A stretch of 64,000 nucleotides of DNA from assembly GCF_050624435.1 (NCBI RefSeq), contig NC_134531.1:251486812-251550811 (forward strand). The letters run 5' to 3'. Numbering within the stretch: the stretch's first letter is position 1; every line of letters starts with the position of its first letter. Below are positions 10,441-21,262 of the stretch, one piece after another. The notes beneath the pieces were generated by a model. The model was not told where the DNA came from. It did no database searches and saw nothing but the letters and a program-made list of their open reading frames with translations. This DNA comes from Tenrec ecaudatus (lineage: Eukaryota > Chordata > Mammalia > Afrosoricida > Tenrecidae). Position numbers and translations under genes: made by a program.

Positions 10441-11658
10441 AGGTGAGGAGGGTGTAGGAGGCATGGTAGGGCGTGATCAAGAGTAATGTAACCAAGAGGA
10501 ATTACTGAAACCCAAATAAAGACTGAGCATGATAGTAGGACAGAGGAAAGTAAAAGTTAAATAGAGGAAAGAACTAGGAGGCAAAGGACTTTTATACAGG
10601 TCTAAACAAAGACATGTACATATGTAAATATATTTATATATGAGGATGGAGAAACAGAGCTATGTGCATATATTTATAGGTTTAGTATTAAGGCAGCAGA
10701 TAAACATTGGGCCTCCACTCAAGTACTCCCTCAATGCAAGAATAGCTTGTTTTATTAAACTGGCATTCTATGTTGCTCACCTTCCCAACAAAATCGCGGA
10801 AGACAAAGTGGGTGAATAAGTAAATCTGGTGAAGGAAGCTGATGGTGCCCAGCTATCAAAAGATATAGCATCTGGGGTCTTAAAGGCTTGAAGGTAAACA
10901 AGCGGCCATCTAGCTCAGAAGCAACAAAGCCCACATGGAAGAAGCACACCAGCCTGTGTGATCACAAGGTGTCAAAGGGAACAGGTATCAGGCATCATCA
11001 GAACAAAAAAATCATATCATTGTGAATGGAGGGGGAAGTGTGGAGTGGAGACCCAAAGCCCATTGGTAAGCCATTGGGCATCCCCTTATAAAAGGGCCCA
11101 GGAGAAGAAACAAGCCAGTCAGGGTGTGATGTAGCAATGGTGAAATATACAACTTTCCTCCCCCCTCACCCCCGACTGTCATGATCCCAATTCTACCTTA
11201 CAAATCTGGCTAGACCCAAGGATATACACTGTACAGATAGGAACTGTAAACACAGGGAATCCAGGGTGAATTATCCCTTCAGGACCAATGGTGTGAGTGG
11301 CGATACTGGAAGGGGAGAGGGAGGATGGGTTGGAAAGGGGGAACCAATTACAAGGATCTACATATAATCTCCTCCCTTTGGGATGGACAACAGACAAGTG
11401 GGTGAAAGGAGACATCGGACAGTGCAAGATATGACAAAATAATAATTAATAAATTATCAAGGGTTCATGAGGGAGGGGGTAGCGGGAAGGGAGGGGGAAA
11501 ATGAGGAGCTGATACCAGGGGCTTAGGTGGAGAGCAAATGTTTTGAGAAAGACGAGGGCAATGAGTGTACAAATGTGCTTTACACAATTAATGTATGTAT
11601 TGATTGTGATAAGAGTTGTATGAGCCCCTAATCATATGATTAAAAATATAAAAAAACA
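10441..11658 (+). mobile_element. L1 3'UTR copy inserted in the RTE
   Basis: Begins GTGAGGAGGGTGTAGGAGGCATGGTAGGGCGTGATCAAG, a 5' truncation relative to the 36495 copy, and ends GTATGAGCCCCTAATCATATGATTAAAAATATAAAAAAAC. Contains one copy of the ~250-bp module (10750-10980), the G-rich block (11280-11345) and the polypurine tract (GGGAGGGGGTAGCGGGAAGGGAGGGGG, 11471-11500). RTE coding sequence lies on both sides, so this insertion is younger. Confidence 0.85.
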
Positions 11659-12812
11659 AAAAATCCCTATTACTCAAATTTATACACCAAAACACTAAAG
11701 ATATTAATGTAGAAATTGAAGAATTCTACCAATATCTTCATTCAAAAATTGAGCAAACCTGCAATGATGATGCATTATTTTCAAATGGAATGCAAGATTT
11801 GGAAACAAAGAGGAAAGAAAAATAGGTGGAAAATATTGACTTGATGATAGAATTTAATCAGATCACATGATAGAATTTTGCAAGAGTAACAACTTATTCA
11901 TCTCAAATACCTTTTTCAACAGCACAAACAGCTAAGATACATGTGGACTTTTCCAGATGGAATACATGCAAAACAAATTGAGAACATATATGGGAAGAGA
12001 TGATGAAGAAGTTCAATGTCCGAAGTGAAACCAGGTCAGCAGCTAACTGGAACACATCATCAATTCCTCATATGTAAATTCAGGTTGAAGGTGAAGAAAA
12101 TTAAAACAAGTCCATGAGAGACTAAATAAAACTATCCCAACTGAATTTCTAGAATACCAATAGAATAGATTTGATGCATTGAGCACTAATGACAGAAGAA
12201 CCAATGCGCTGTGGGAGGATGTCAACAGCATCATTCATGCTGAAAGCAAAAAGTCATTAAATAGAAAGGAAGGGGGGAAAAGATTAGTGTGGATGTCAGA
12301 CGAGACTCTGAAACTTACTCTTAATTATAGAGTAAGTTATAATGAAATTAAAAAGGCAAATGGTAGAGATGTTGAAGTCAAATAGATGAATGGAAATTTT
12401 CAAAGGGCAGCTAAAGAAGACAAAATTAAGTATTATAATGAAACATTCAAAGACCTAGAGTTTGAAAACCGGAAAGGAAGAACACACACAGCCTATCTTA
12501 AACTGGAAGAACTCAAGAAAAAATTCAAGCCCCAAGTTGCAATATTAAAAGATTCTGTGGGGGGAAAAATTGAACGATGGAGGAATCATTAAAAGAAGAT
12601 GAAAAAAATACACAGTCATACAAAAAAGAGAAGAAAAACTAGCCGATGTTCCCCCATTTCAGGAGGTAGTACATGAGCAAGAACCAATGGCACTGAAGGA
12701 TGAAATTCAATCTGCACTGAAAGCATTAGCCAAAACCAAGGTTCCAGAAATTGATATAATACCAGTTCAAATATTTCAACAAGCTTACGAGGCATTGGAA
12801 GTACTTACTCCT
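11659..12812 (+). mobile_element. RTE-type LINE, endonuclease to reverse transcriptase linker
   Basis: Continues the RTE at TTACTCAAATTTATACACCA (QVYAPT region). The clearest coding stretch is 12179-12592: ALWEDVNSIIHAESKKSL, then NGNFQRAAKEDKIKYYNE, FKDLEFENRKGRT and AYLKLEELKKKFKP, with one in-frame TAG at 12383-12385 and later frameshifts. It then reads LADVPPFQEVVHEQEPMALK and ends near LEVLT at 12812. Inactive. Confidence 0.9.
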
Positions 12813-12829
12813 AAGGTCCAAGGCTATTT

Positions 12830-13251
12830 CCAATGAGGCCTTTGTGTGGGCATGCCTTCTCCTGAGGTTTGTGGGAATTCCAGTCTTCCTCCCTGGAGGT
12901 GGGGCAAACTCTCTGCTTGTCACCCTGAGAGGCACTCCTGTTGACAAGCCACATGGAGCTATGTTGATAGCAGTCAGAACCTTGGAACTGGAGGAGCCAC
13001 GTGGAGAGCCACACCAACACTAAGATGCTTCCACCTCCACTGGATCCACAAGAGTTTCCACCCACTAGCCTGTGATCTTCCTGCACTCGGCATCATTGCA
13101 TGTGTTGTGTGAGTCTGAAGAGGACTTTATATACTAGTATCAGACATATGGGCTAATATTGGACTTATGGACTTGATCTGGGCTGGGCTGGGCTGTTTTC
13201 TTATTATACAATCACTCTTTGATATAAAGCTCTTTCTTATACACCTAAAAA
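12830..13251 (+). mobile_element. Retroposed copy of an LTR transcript (U3/R part)
   Basis: Homologous to 14712-15090 of the LTR at 14652-15138, but it has an A-tail (CTAAAAAAA) in place of the last ~50 bp of that LTR and is flanked by a 17-bp duplication with one mismatch (AAGGTCCAAGGCTATTT 12813-12829; AAGGTTCAAGGCTATTT 13252-13268). TATAAA (13223-13228) sits about 15-20 bases before the A-tail and may have served as the poly(A) signal. This is how an L1-mobilised polyadenylated RNA would look, not an LTR insertion. Confidence 0.75.
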
Positions 13252-13268
13252 AAGGTTCAAGGCTATTT

Positions 13269-13547
13269 AATGTAAGTATTCCTAATAATAACCTTCATAA
13301 GTATTTCAAGTTACTGTGGAAGTTATTAATGTTTGAAAATATTTCATTTTCCTGCTTTTTTACAAACCTGTTAGGAGTGAATTTTCTCAACCCCCTTGAA
13401 ATTAAGCATGGACAGGTGCCTTTCATTGACCTATGAAATGGTCATTAAGAGTCCCTGTATGATTCACCACAGTGCTCCAGATGGTGATTGTTCTTTATGC
13501 TCTCTCAGAACACGTAGATGTCGAGCAGAGTCACCAGCCTACCCACA
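13269..13547. other. Unassigned DNA between LTR copy and RTE
   Basis: No recognisable repeat or exon. An open frame at 13167-13436 crosses the boundary of the retroposed copy and so is not a gene. Confidence 0.45.
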
Positions 13548-14353
13548 ATGGCTGTTGTGGTTCTTATTGTTAGGTGCCACTGAGTCGGTTCTGACCCTAG
13601 TGCCCCTGTGCAAAACACAATGAAACGTTGCCAAGTTCTGCACCATCTGCACTACTTTTCTGATGTTTGCTCCTTTCAGTCACTGCGTCGATCTTTCTCA
13701 TTGAGAGTCTTCCTCTTTCTTGCGGACATGGTGTCTCTCTCCAGGCACTGGTCTTTCCTAACAATATGTCCCAAGTATGTAAGAGACCCTGACATCCTTG
13801 CCACCATTTGGCGTTCCGTGGTTCTATCAATATTCTTCACCACCATTCATAGATTCACAATTCAAACTCAGGGTTTCTTCTGCTGTCCTCCTTATTAAAT
13901 GTTCAAATTTCAGATTCATACGAGGTAACTGAAAATAACTGAGCTGGGGTCCGGTGTACCTTAGTCCTCAAAGTAGCGTCCTTGATTTTCAATATTCTAA
14001 AGAAGGTCAATGTAGGAGATTATCCAATGCAATGCATCCTTTAATCTCTTGACTGTGGCTTCCATGAGCACTAATTGTGGAACCAAGCATGACAAAAATC
14101 CTTTTCATCTTTAACCTTTTCTCCATTTATCATGATGTCACCTATTGGCCCGATTGAGAAGATTTGGTGGGTCTTCTTTACATTGAGTTGTATCTGAAGT
14201 GAAGGCTGCAATCCTTCATCACCAAGTGCCTCAAGTCCTCCTCACTTTCAGCAAGCAAGTAATCTATAAATCACAGGTTGAATGAAATATTTTCAATCCT
14301 GATGTGTATTCTTCTTCATATAATATAACTTCTCTGATTATTTGTTCAGTCTC
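13548..14353 (-). mobile_element. RTE-type LINE, 3' half (copy A)
   Basis: Starts at the RTE 3' end (TTATTGTTAGGTGCCACTGAGTCGGTTCTGACC) and runs in order through the complement of the C-terminal coding region to AATATAACTTCTCTGATTATTTGTTCAG, the LFNLYAEQI..REA region. The YADD motif is missing, removed by a deletion near 14262-14270. It meets a second RTE fragment at 14354 without unique sequence between. Confidence 0.85.
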
Positions 14354-14560
14354 TAAGGAGCACTCTGGCTGCACTTCTTTCAAGATTTATTTGTTTCTTC
14401 ATCTGGCAGTACATGGTAATTTCAATATTCTTTACCAGCATCATAATTCAGAAGCATCTATTCTTCCTCAGTCTCCCTTATTCAATGTTCACATGCATAT
14501 TAGGCAATTGAAAATACCATGGCTTTGGTCAGGCACACCTTAGCCCTAAAAATAATGTTA
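14354..14560 (-). mobile_element. RTE-type LINE, fragment of C-terminal region (copy B)
   Basis: TCTAAGGAGCACTCTGGCTGCACTTCTTTCAAGA through TATTAGGCAATTGAAAATACCATGGCTTTGGTCAGGCACACCTTAGCC repeats a segment already present in copy A (13790-13965), so this is a second fragment in the same orientation fused directly to copy A. Confidence 0.8.
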
Positions 14561-14651
14561 ATACTAGCTTGTATTAATGATTTCAAGGGCTTTTTATAGC
14601 CCACAGACTGGAAATTCCATACCCCTGGTAGAAAAATTAGTACTTCATTAG

Positions 14652-15138
14652 TATGGTAGTTTCATAATCTTCTGTAAACTTGCAAAGTGGTGGAGTCTAG
14701 GCTGTCAATCAGGCCTCCACGTGGGCATGCCCTTCTCTTGAGGATTCTGGGAACTTCTGTATTCCTCCCAGGAGGCAGGAGACATTTCATCTTCCTCCTG
14801 ACAAGACACATGGAGCTAACTAGTGCCCTGGAACTGGAGAATCCATGTGGAGGCCCTGCCAGCACTGAGATGCTTTCACCACCACTGGATCCACAGAACT
14901 TTCCACCCACTGGCTTGTGGTCTTCCCGCATTTCAGTATCATTGTATGTGTTGCATGAGTGTGAAGAGGAATTTATAGACTAGTATAGGACATATGGGCT
15001 AATATCAGGCTTTTGAACTTGATCTGGACTGGACTGAGATGTTTTCTTAATGCAAAATTACTCTTTGATATAAAGTTCTCTCTTACACACATTTGAGTGT
15101 CTCTGGATTTGTTTCTTTAATCAACCCTGACTAACACA
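14652..15138 (+). mobile_element. MaLR/ERVL-type solo LTR, full length
   Basis: From TATGGTAGTTTCATAATC (mutated TG start) to CAACCCTGACTAACACA (CA end). The final 50 bp downstream of TTACACACA would be U5; the TATAAA at 15069-15074 precedes the inferred poly(A) site. Ends match those of LTRs at 16221 and 23545 in inverted orientation. No coding internal region flanks it. The 491-bp size suits a solo LTR. Confidence 0.7.
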
Positions 15139-15300
15139 AGTGGTTACGTGTTGGGCTGTTACTGGAAGATTGATAGTTCAAAACCACCAGCCACTCCATG
15201 GAAGAAAGATAAAGCTTTTTATTCCCATGAAGAGTTAGCATCTCAGAAACTCAGAGGGGCATTTCCACCCTGAATACATCGCCTGGATTGCAGTAAGTAT
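15139..15300 (+). mobile_element. tRNA-derived SINE, plus orientation
   Basis: AGTGGTTACGTGTTGGGCTGTTACTGGAAGATTGATAGTTCAAAACCACCAGCCACTCCATGG is the tRNA-like head with box B GTTCAAAAC, and TATTCCCATGAAGAGTTAGCATCTCAGAAACTCAGAGGGGCA is the body. It abuts the LTR end exactly; its first bases are missing, which suggests the LTR inserted into the SINE head or that both share a breakpoint. Confidence 0.8.
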
Positions 15301-16215
15301 TTTTCTTCAGGTAATGATGTCAAAATAGTGCATTAACAGGGTTAAATTTCCAGGACCTTCAGTAATGGACAAAATGGCAGATACCACTTACAAAAGTGTC
15401 TTCAACTGGATGAAATTTATGTTGAAAAACAAAGTTTGATTTTTCAAATTTTTGTCTTTTAATTCCATTTTTGCATAAACTGTTTCATGAAATGGAGGGA
15501 AGGCACTCTATAGGATGGGAGATCAATTCTTTATCTTAGACAATTAAGGAAGTTCAGTGGATATAACAGTTAAGCTGAGATTTAAAAGCATAGAAATACT
15601 TACCTATACACTGATATAGTGATAGAATTACCTTGGCAAAGCAAACGACTCTATGTGAAGTCTGAAACAGAAAAGCCTGACTTCTTCTGTGCCAGGCCAG
15701 CTGCCCTTGAAGCCAGAGGGTGGTGGCAGGCAATGACATAGAAGAATGGTCTGGAACAAGACAGTATAAAGTCTCTTAGCTTATGACATTGAGACATTTG
15801 GTTAATTTAAAAAGGGTCAGACACATGATTAGGTTTTTATGAAAATATCACCTTGGCTGCAAGAATGCAATAGGGTATATTTCAAAATATTTTAAAAGTT
15901 TAAAACAATGTTAAATTTTTAAAAATTATTATTTAAATATAAGTGTTTATAAAATAAACATTTTAAGAATACAACACCTTAAAAATTATCTGTATAATCA
16001 TTTTATTAGAAATTCTTTTGAAAGAAGCTCTTAAATAGAGAAAGAAACATGTTTTAGGAAATATGCTGTTTCGTTGCCTTAGAAGAATTTATACTTATTT
16101 TTTAAATAATTAAGGACAAAAGAAAAATTAAGAAATATCTATATAATAATTCAATTAGTGTCCCAGATAATGTCAGTGTCAAGGCATGGCTTCCCTGCTG
16201 GGCCAATCCCTGAAA
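15301..16215. other. Unassigned AT-rich DNA
   Basis: Includes a very AT-rich stretch (15860-16170). No repeat family or exon can be named. Confidence 0.45.
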
Positions 16216-16220
16216 GGCCA

Positions 16221-16842
16221 TGTGTTAGACAGCATTCTCTAGAGAGAGAAAACTAGGCTGCTGATAATCATATATAAATATTTATAAAGATAGATATATA
16301 GCACAAAAAATGAACAATTAAATTATAACCAGATTGATATCTAATACAAGAAATTAACAGTTAATTATAAGCAGATTGATATATAATACAAGACATGAAC
16401 AGTTAAATTATACAGCAGTACAAATGGCTCAGTGAGAGAGTTGTGAGACACTGGCAGTCCTCCAAGTCTTGAAGGCCATCCGGTAGTCCTCTGTAGAGAG
16501 AGAGAGCTAGGCTATCCTCCCAGCACAGGCAGCAAACAGCCAGGCAGGTCACCAACTGTCAGCCAGGTCACCAACTGTCTGTCCTCAGCTCCAGAGATGT
16601 AAATTTCATTCACGTGGTCTTAAAGGGACCTCAACTTAGAGCGACACAGTCCACAGGCTAGGCATCCCACAGGTAGTGTGCCCTTTAAATTGAGAAAAGA
16701 CCAAGCAAGGCAGCTGTACACTGGCCCGATGATTAAAGTGTGAGAGACAAGAAAGGTGAGGCTCACCGAGCCATTTATCTCTCCGCCCTTCAATTAATCC
16801 CACTTGTGTTTATTGGCCAGGCTGGTACAATAAACTATCTCA
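16221..16842 (-). mobile_element. MaLR/ERVL-type solo LTR with 5-bp target duplication
   Basis: Begins TGTGTTAGAC and ends ACTATCTCA, flanked by GGCCA at 16216-16220 and 16843-16847, exactly the TG..CA plus 5-bp duplication expected for an LTR. It has an internal near-perfect tandem (AGGTCACCAACTGTC occurs twice, 16545-16580). Sense strand inferred as minus from its relation to the 14652 copy. Confidence 0.85.
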
Positions 16843-16847
16843 GGCCA

Positions 16848-17577
16848 CTTAAACCTTACTAGGTTTATATTAATATACTAGGCAGTCCCTGAAAGGTGTG
16901 TAAAGTAGACAAATCTCAGGACAGACCCTGTCCCAACCAATTATATTTTACATAAAATCTAAACTCATGAAAACCATATAAGAGAAACTCATATATTTTT
17001 ATCACATTTCATGATCAAGTTCAAAATAGCCTCATGAATCCCAAAGGGTCACATAACAAGAGAGAGACGGCTGGAAGAGAGCCCTTGGAATCCGCAGGCT
17101 CCTCGTGGTGATAACCGGCGCATTTGGGAGCTTTCAGCCTTATTTCAAGGAGGAGGAAGTCATAGTAGTCATTTCCTGCTCCAAGTCCACAAAAGTGATG
17201 CCCTTCTTCTCCTAATGTCACGTATAATTCTCAGAGATGCATTAAGGGTGCGGGACCGTATGGGGGAAATCCCAGGATGACCTTTGGTCTCCGAGTATTA
17301 TTTTATAGTGAAATTTGGGGACTTGCATGTGAGTACTGTTGTCCCCTGAAAATTGTTAGGACTCCGGAAAGGATTGGGGTTAGTAAGGCTGAGGAAGACC
17401 CCAGAGTGCTGGTTACTGAGGCAGCCTGGTCCTTTTGGTGCACTATCCATGCCACCACCAAAGCGGAGGTGACCTGGGGAACAGAGGCACAGTGGAACGG
17501 AGGAGCCAATTGAAGAATGCAAAGCGAGAGTAACTCTTACCAGGGAAGTGCTAGTGAAACACTTCCAGGTCCCTGCT
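16848..17577. other. Unassigned, relatively GC-rich DNA
   Basis: No recognised family. 17020-17577 is richer in G+C and CpG than the AT-rich background. The frames at 17277-17513, 17298-17522 and 17021-17221 overlap on opposite strands and show no domain. Confidence 0.4.
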
Positions 17578-17885
17578 TTTGTTAGGTGCCATTGAGTGGA
17601 TCCGACTCAACTTGTGGTGACTCGATGCACAACAGAATGAATCACTGCCTGGTCCTGCTCCAGCCTCACAATGGTTTTTATGCACAATGGCTTTATGATT
17701 GTTGCAGCCGCTGTGTCAATCCATCTGGCAGAGGGCCTTCTTGTTTTTCTTCGCCCCCCACCCCCATCCCACCACTTTACCAAGCATGATGTCCTTCCCC
17801 AGAGACCAGGAACTAGTCTCTCCTGACAGTATGTCCAAAGTCCATGAGATACAGTCTCCCTATCCTCAACTCTCTGAAATGCTGA
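17578..17885 (-). mobile_element. RTE-type LINE, 3' end
   Basis: TTTGTTAGGTGCCATTGAGTGGATCCGACTC (RTE tail), ACAACAGAATGAATCACTGCCTGGTCCTGC, TGTTGCAGCCGCTGTGTCAATCCATCT and ACCAAGCATGATGTCCTTCCCCAGAGACC are in standard order. 5' truncated near 17885; it splits the unexplained GC-rich block. Confidence 0.85.
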
Positions 17886-19060
17886 CCAGCCACCTAGAGA
17901 AGGTGAGAGGCCCAGGTAATCTAGGAAATGCTGAGGAAGAGTGAGCTCTGGGACCCGGTCCAGTCCTCTAGGGATTTAGAAGGAGGACAACAGTGTGAGT
18001 AGGAAATAGAGATCCCCCCACCCCTAGATGCCTGACCTGGTGTGGTGGTTAAAGATAAAACAGACCAGTTCCCAATACAAGATTGCCATTTCTTTCCCAG
18101 GACTTGCTGCTGAATTCCAGCTGGCCTATAAGTTTGCAACTACACAGAAGTGCAGGTATTACCACCAATACCTGCCTGCCCTCTTGGCAGACTTGGAAGG
18201 ATGTTCAGCTCTGTGGGAAATCCCTGCCCCCACACCTCACCAGGACCCAAGGTAGCAAGGACACCTACTGGCCCAGGCATCCTGGCTAACCCTGACTGGT
18301 CTGGTTGGCCCATCCCTAGTTAAAGAAAAGGAATGGCAAGCAATTCAGGGATTTCTGGCCCACCTGTCTACTGACTAGTAGAGAAAGAATTGATATGGAG
18401 GTGATGCCTTAAGGTAGATCAGATCTTAAGGTCATTGTTGCTGTGGGATGTATTGCTATTGCCGTGCCTGGTTGCAAATCTCTAATGCCTCGGCCTGAAG
18501 ACTAATATGGAAGACAGGTGGTAAGATTATGAGGACCGTTTTAGGAGCATGGGATGGAGTACAGGAATAAGAGCAGATACTCCCTGAGTGTCCCACACCT
18601 AGCCAAGGCAACAGCACACGGTCAGAGGCATCGCAAACTCTTTCCTGCTTCGCAGTTTCAGGAGTTTCTTGAATGAATAGGTTGCATCAAAATGCGGATG
18701 GCTTTAGTGGGTCTAGGTAGTCCCTGAAGTCCTGGCCCAGTTCATTACCGATATAAAGAAGAGCCCCAGGATGATTTCCCTTAGTGGAAACTTTCTCGTT
18801 CCACTGGAAGAAGCATGGCTGTGTGTTTCAGTCTGTAAATCCGTGAATATGATTTTAAAAGTCTCTCAGATTGGCTCCAACTGAGTCTCCTGAGAGCTAT
18901 GTATACGAGGGTCTGTCTTCTCCTTGAGGGTAAGTAGACCACACAACCTGAAGTCCTCATGTATACCCTGAGGATAAGAAGCTCAGCTAGAGTATCACAA
19001 CGGAGAAGGGAATTGCACATGGCATCAAAGTGGAAGCTAGGCTATCGGGCTCAGGGCCAC
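17886..19060. other. Unexplained block with a TATA-like box
   Basis: About 1.2 kb without a repeat I recognise. It contains GATATAAAG (18753-18761), a run of CpG, and several short frames (for example 18028-18255, 18083-18289) in different registers. It could be the remains of an old LTR element or simply unique DNA; I found no gag, pol or env motif and no tRNA primer-binding site. Confidence 0.35.
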
Positions 19061-20276
19061 ATTACCCAGAAATATCTATTTTTCCAGCATCAGAGCCCTT
19101 GCTAATTATGAAGACAGAGCTCTCTGTCTCCATTCTGATTTATTTGAAGTGGTTGTAGTTATTACTATATTGAGTGAGAAGAACTCAGGCAAAGAGCATG
19201 TAAGGTCATGAGAATCTCAGACTAAAATTTTAATAATTTATATTTTAGAAATATTTCAAGCAAACAGTGGGCTGTTGCATTGAAAAACCATTATTGCTAT
19301 AAATAGTGCCATATGCTTTAGAATTAATAAGCTAATGCGCATTGGTTGTGTCTCCTCCCCCCACCCCAGTCCCCACCCCATCCGACCTCCCCAGTTATAT
19401 TAGTGTCCAGAGCACATGGTAATCCTTAAAATGTGTTTGTAAATTTAGAGAGAGATTAATCTTTGTCAGAGTGAATAATTATTTTACATGTTAGTAGTCA
19501 ATTTAAATCTATCATTAAGCAGTATTTATTACCAAATGGATTATTATTGAAACATATTAGTTTTAAATGAGGATGTCACAGAAAAATTCCCATACTACTC
19601 ATGTGTAGAGTATGATGGGTTTGAGATAATTAATGACAAACATATTTGGTTCTGACAAGTACTCTAGAATTAAGCGATTAACACAAACATTAGCATATGT
19701 GGACTTTAGAAACCTGCCAAATATCAAAGCTGTGGAAACAAATTATGTTTTTGCTATTTTATTTCATTGTCTGCTTTGAATGACAAATAGTCACAATAAG
19801 CACAACTAAAGAATAAACACAGATTGTAAGTAGTATGTTGCTGATAAAAATGATTGTGTCGGTATTTATGTCTTTATTTTATGGGACTATAATCCACCCA
19901 TGTAAATGAGCCACAATCCATGTGCTCAACGTCTAAAGGAATCACAAGTCTCAAGGCAAAGTTGATGCATTGCCTACCGTGCTCCTGTTCTCTTTTTGTT
20001 CAAATGTGTGCCGTATTTGTGCCTGGAGGAGGACTCCAGCATATCTTGTTAAAGACAAAGGGTCTACTCATTAGTCAGGTGAAAAGCAAACGCAAGAAAG
20101 AGGTGCGATGGAAAGTGGGTGAAAGAAGAATTAGAAAATATCTTCAGGTATTTATTTTTTAACCCACCCCTTGGTTACATGTATACACTTTTTCATGGGC
20201 AGAGTGGGGTGTGGGGTGTATGTGTGTGTGTGTGTGGGGGGGGGAGTCTTGTCTGCTTTAGTCTCCTCGCTGTGCT
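19061..20276. other. Unassigned DNA with a short TG/G tract
   Basis: AT-rich unique-looking sequence. A (TG)n stretch followed by a G run lies at 20217-20245. The last ~25 bases may be the start of the RTE fragment that continues after 20742. Confidence 0.45.
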
Positions 20277-20291
20277 CACAAGACCTCTTTA

Positions 20292-20741
20292 TTTTTTGCT
20301 CTCCCTCCCCCATACACCCTCAGGAACCCATGATAATTAATAAATTATTTTTGTTTTCATATGTTACACCATCTGCTGTCTCCCTTCACCTGTGTTTCTG
20401 TTGTTCATCCCCTTGTGGGAGGGGCATACATCGATCATTGTGATTGGTTCCCTCTTTCTCCCCCTTCTTCCCTCAACTTACCCTACCCTCGTGGTATAGC
20501 TACTTTCATTATTGACCCGAGGAGTTTATCTGTCCTGGATGCCTTGTGTTTCCAGCTCTTATGTGTACCAGTGCACATGCTCTGGTCTAGCCAGATTTGT
20601 AAGATAGAACTGGGTTCATGGTAGTTGTGGGGAGGAAGCACTAAAGAACTAGAGGAATGTTGTGTGTTTTGTCCATGCCATACTGCACTCTGGCTGGCTT
20701 TTCCCTTCCTTGTGACCCTTCTGTGAAGGGATGTTCAATCG
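20292..20741 (-). mobile_element. L1 3'UTR copy with internal poly(A) end
   Basis: Flanked by a perfect 15-bp duplication CACAAGACCTCTTTA (20277-20291, 20742-20756). On the minus strand the copy runs from the CATTGAACATCCCTTCAC segment to ATCATGGGTTCCTGAGGGTGTATGGGGGAGGGAGAGC followed by AAAAAA. It therefore lacks the last ~190 bp of the normal 3' end (polypurine-to-AATAAA part), yet has an A-tail. It sits inside an RTE fragment. Confidence 0.85.
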
Positions 20742-20756
20742 CACAAGACCTCTTTA

Positions 20757-21205
20757 GAGGGATGAAAATCAAGGAGGACTTTGAGCGCTAAGGTTCTCCT
20801 GATCCAAGCCAGGATATTCTCAATTCCTCAGATGCATGTGAAAGTTGGATGGAAGAAGTGATGCATTTGAATTATGGTTCAGGTGAAGAATATTGAAATA
20901 CCATGTTCTGCTAAAAAAGCTGGAAGAAGTACAAACAGAATGCCCCCTAGAGGCAAGGATAGCTAGACTTCATCTCACACATTTTGGGGATGTTGTCAGG
21001 AAAGACAAGTCCCTGGAGAAGGACATCATTCTTGGTGAAGTAGAGGGGCAGCAAAAAAGAGGAGGGCACTCAACAAAAGGGATCGACACAGCGGCTGCAT
21101 CAATGGGTTGGCACAGGACCAAGCAGTGTTTTGTTCTGTGGTACAAAGGGGTGCCTTTGAGTCTAAACCAACTTGATAATGCTTTAAAACAACAACATCC
21201 TTCAT
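20757..21205 (+). mobile_element. RTE-type LINE, C-terminal coding region and 3' end
   Basis: The plus strand reads the C-terminus of RTE ORF2: ILNIPCSAKKA-like, then KLEEVQTECPLEARIARLHL, FGDVVRKDKSLEKDIILGEV and EGQQKRGGH, ending with a tail in TTTAAAACAACAACA. The start is at the target duplication of the L1 insertion. The 150-codon frame at 20893-21345 is this remnant running into flanking DNA; it is not a gene. Confidence 0.9.
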
Positions 21206-21262
21206 ATTTAATATTTAATATTTCCATTTGTTTTTACAATAATTTATCCTATTTTATATTTA

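Noticed and set aside
17021-18289. Possible endogenous retroviral coding region
   Set aside because: Several short frames exist, but none shows a Gag, protease, reverse transcriptase or envelope motif, and no paired LTRs surround the block.
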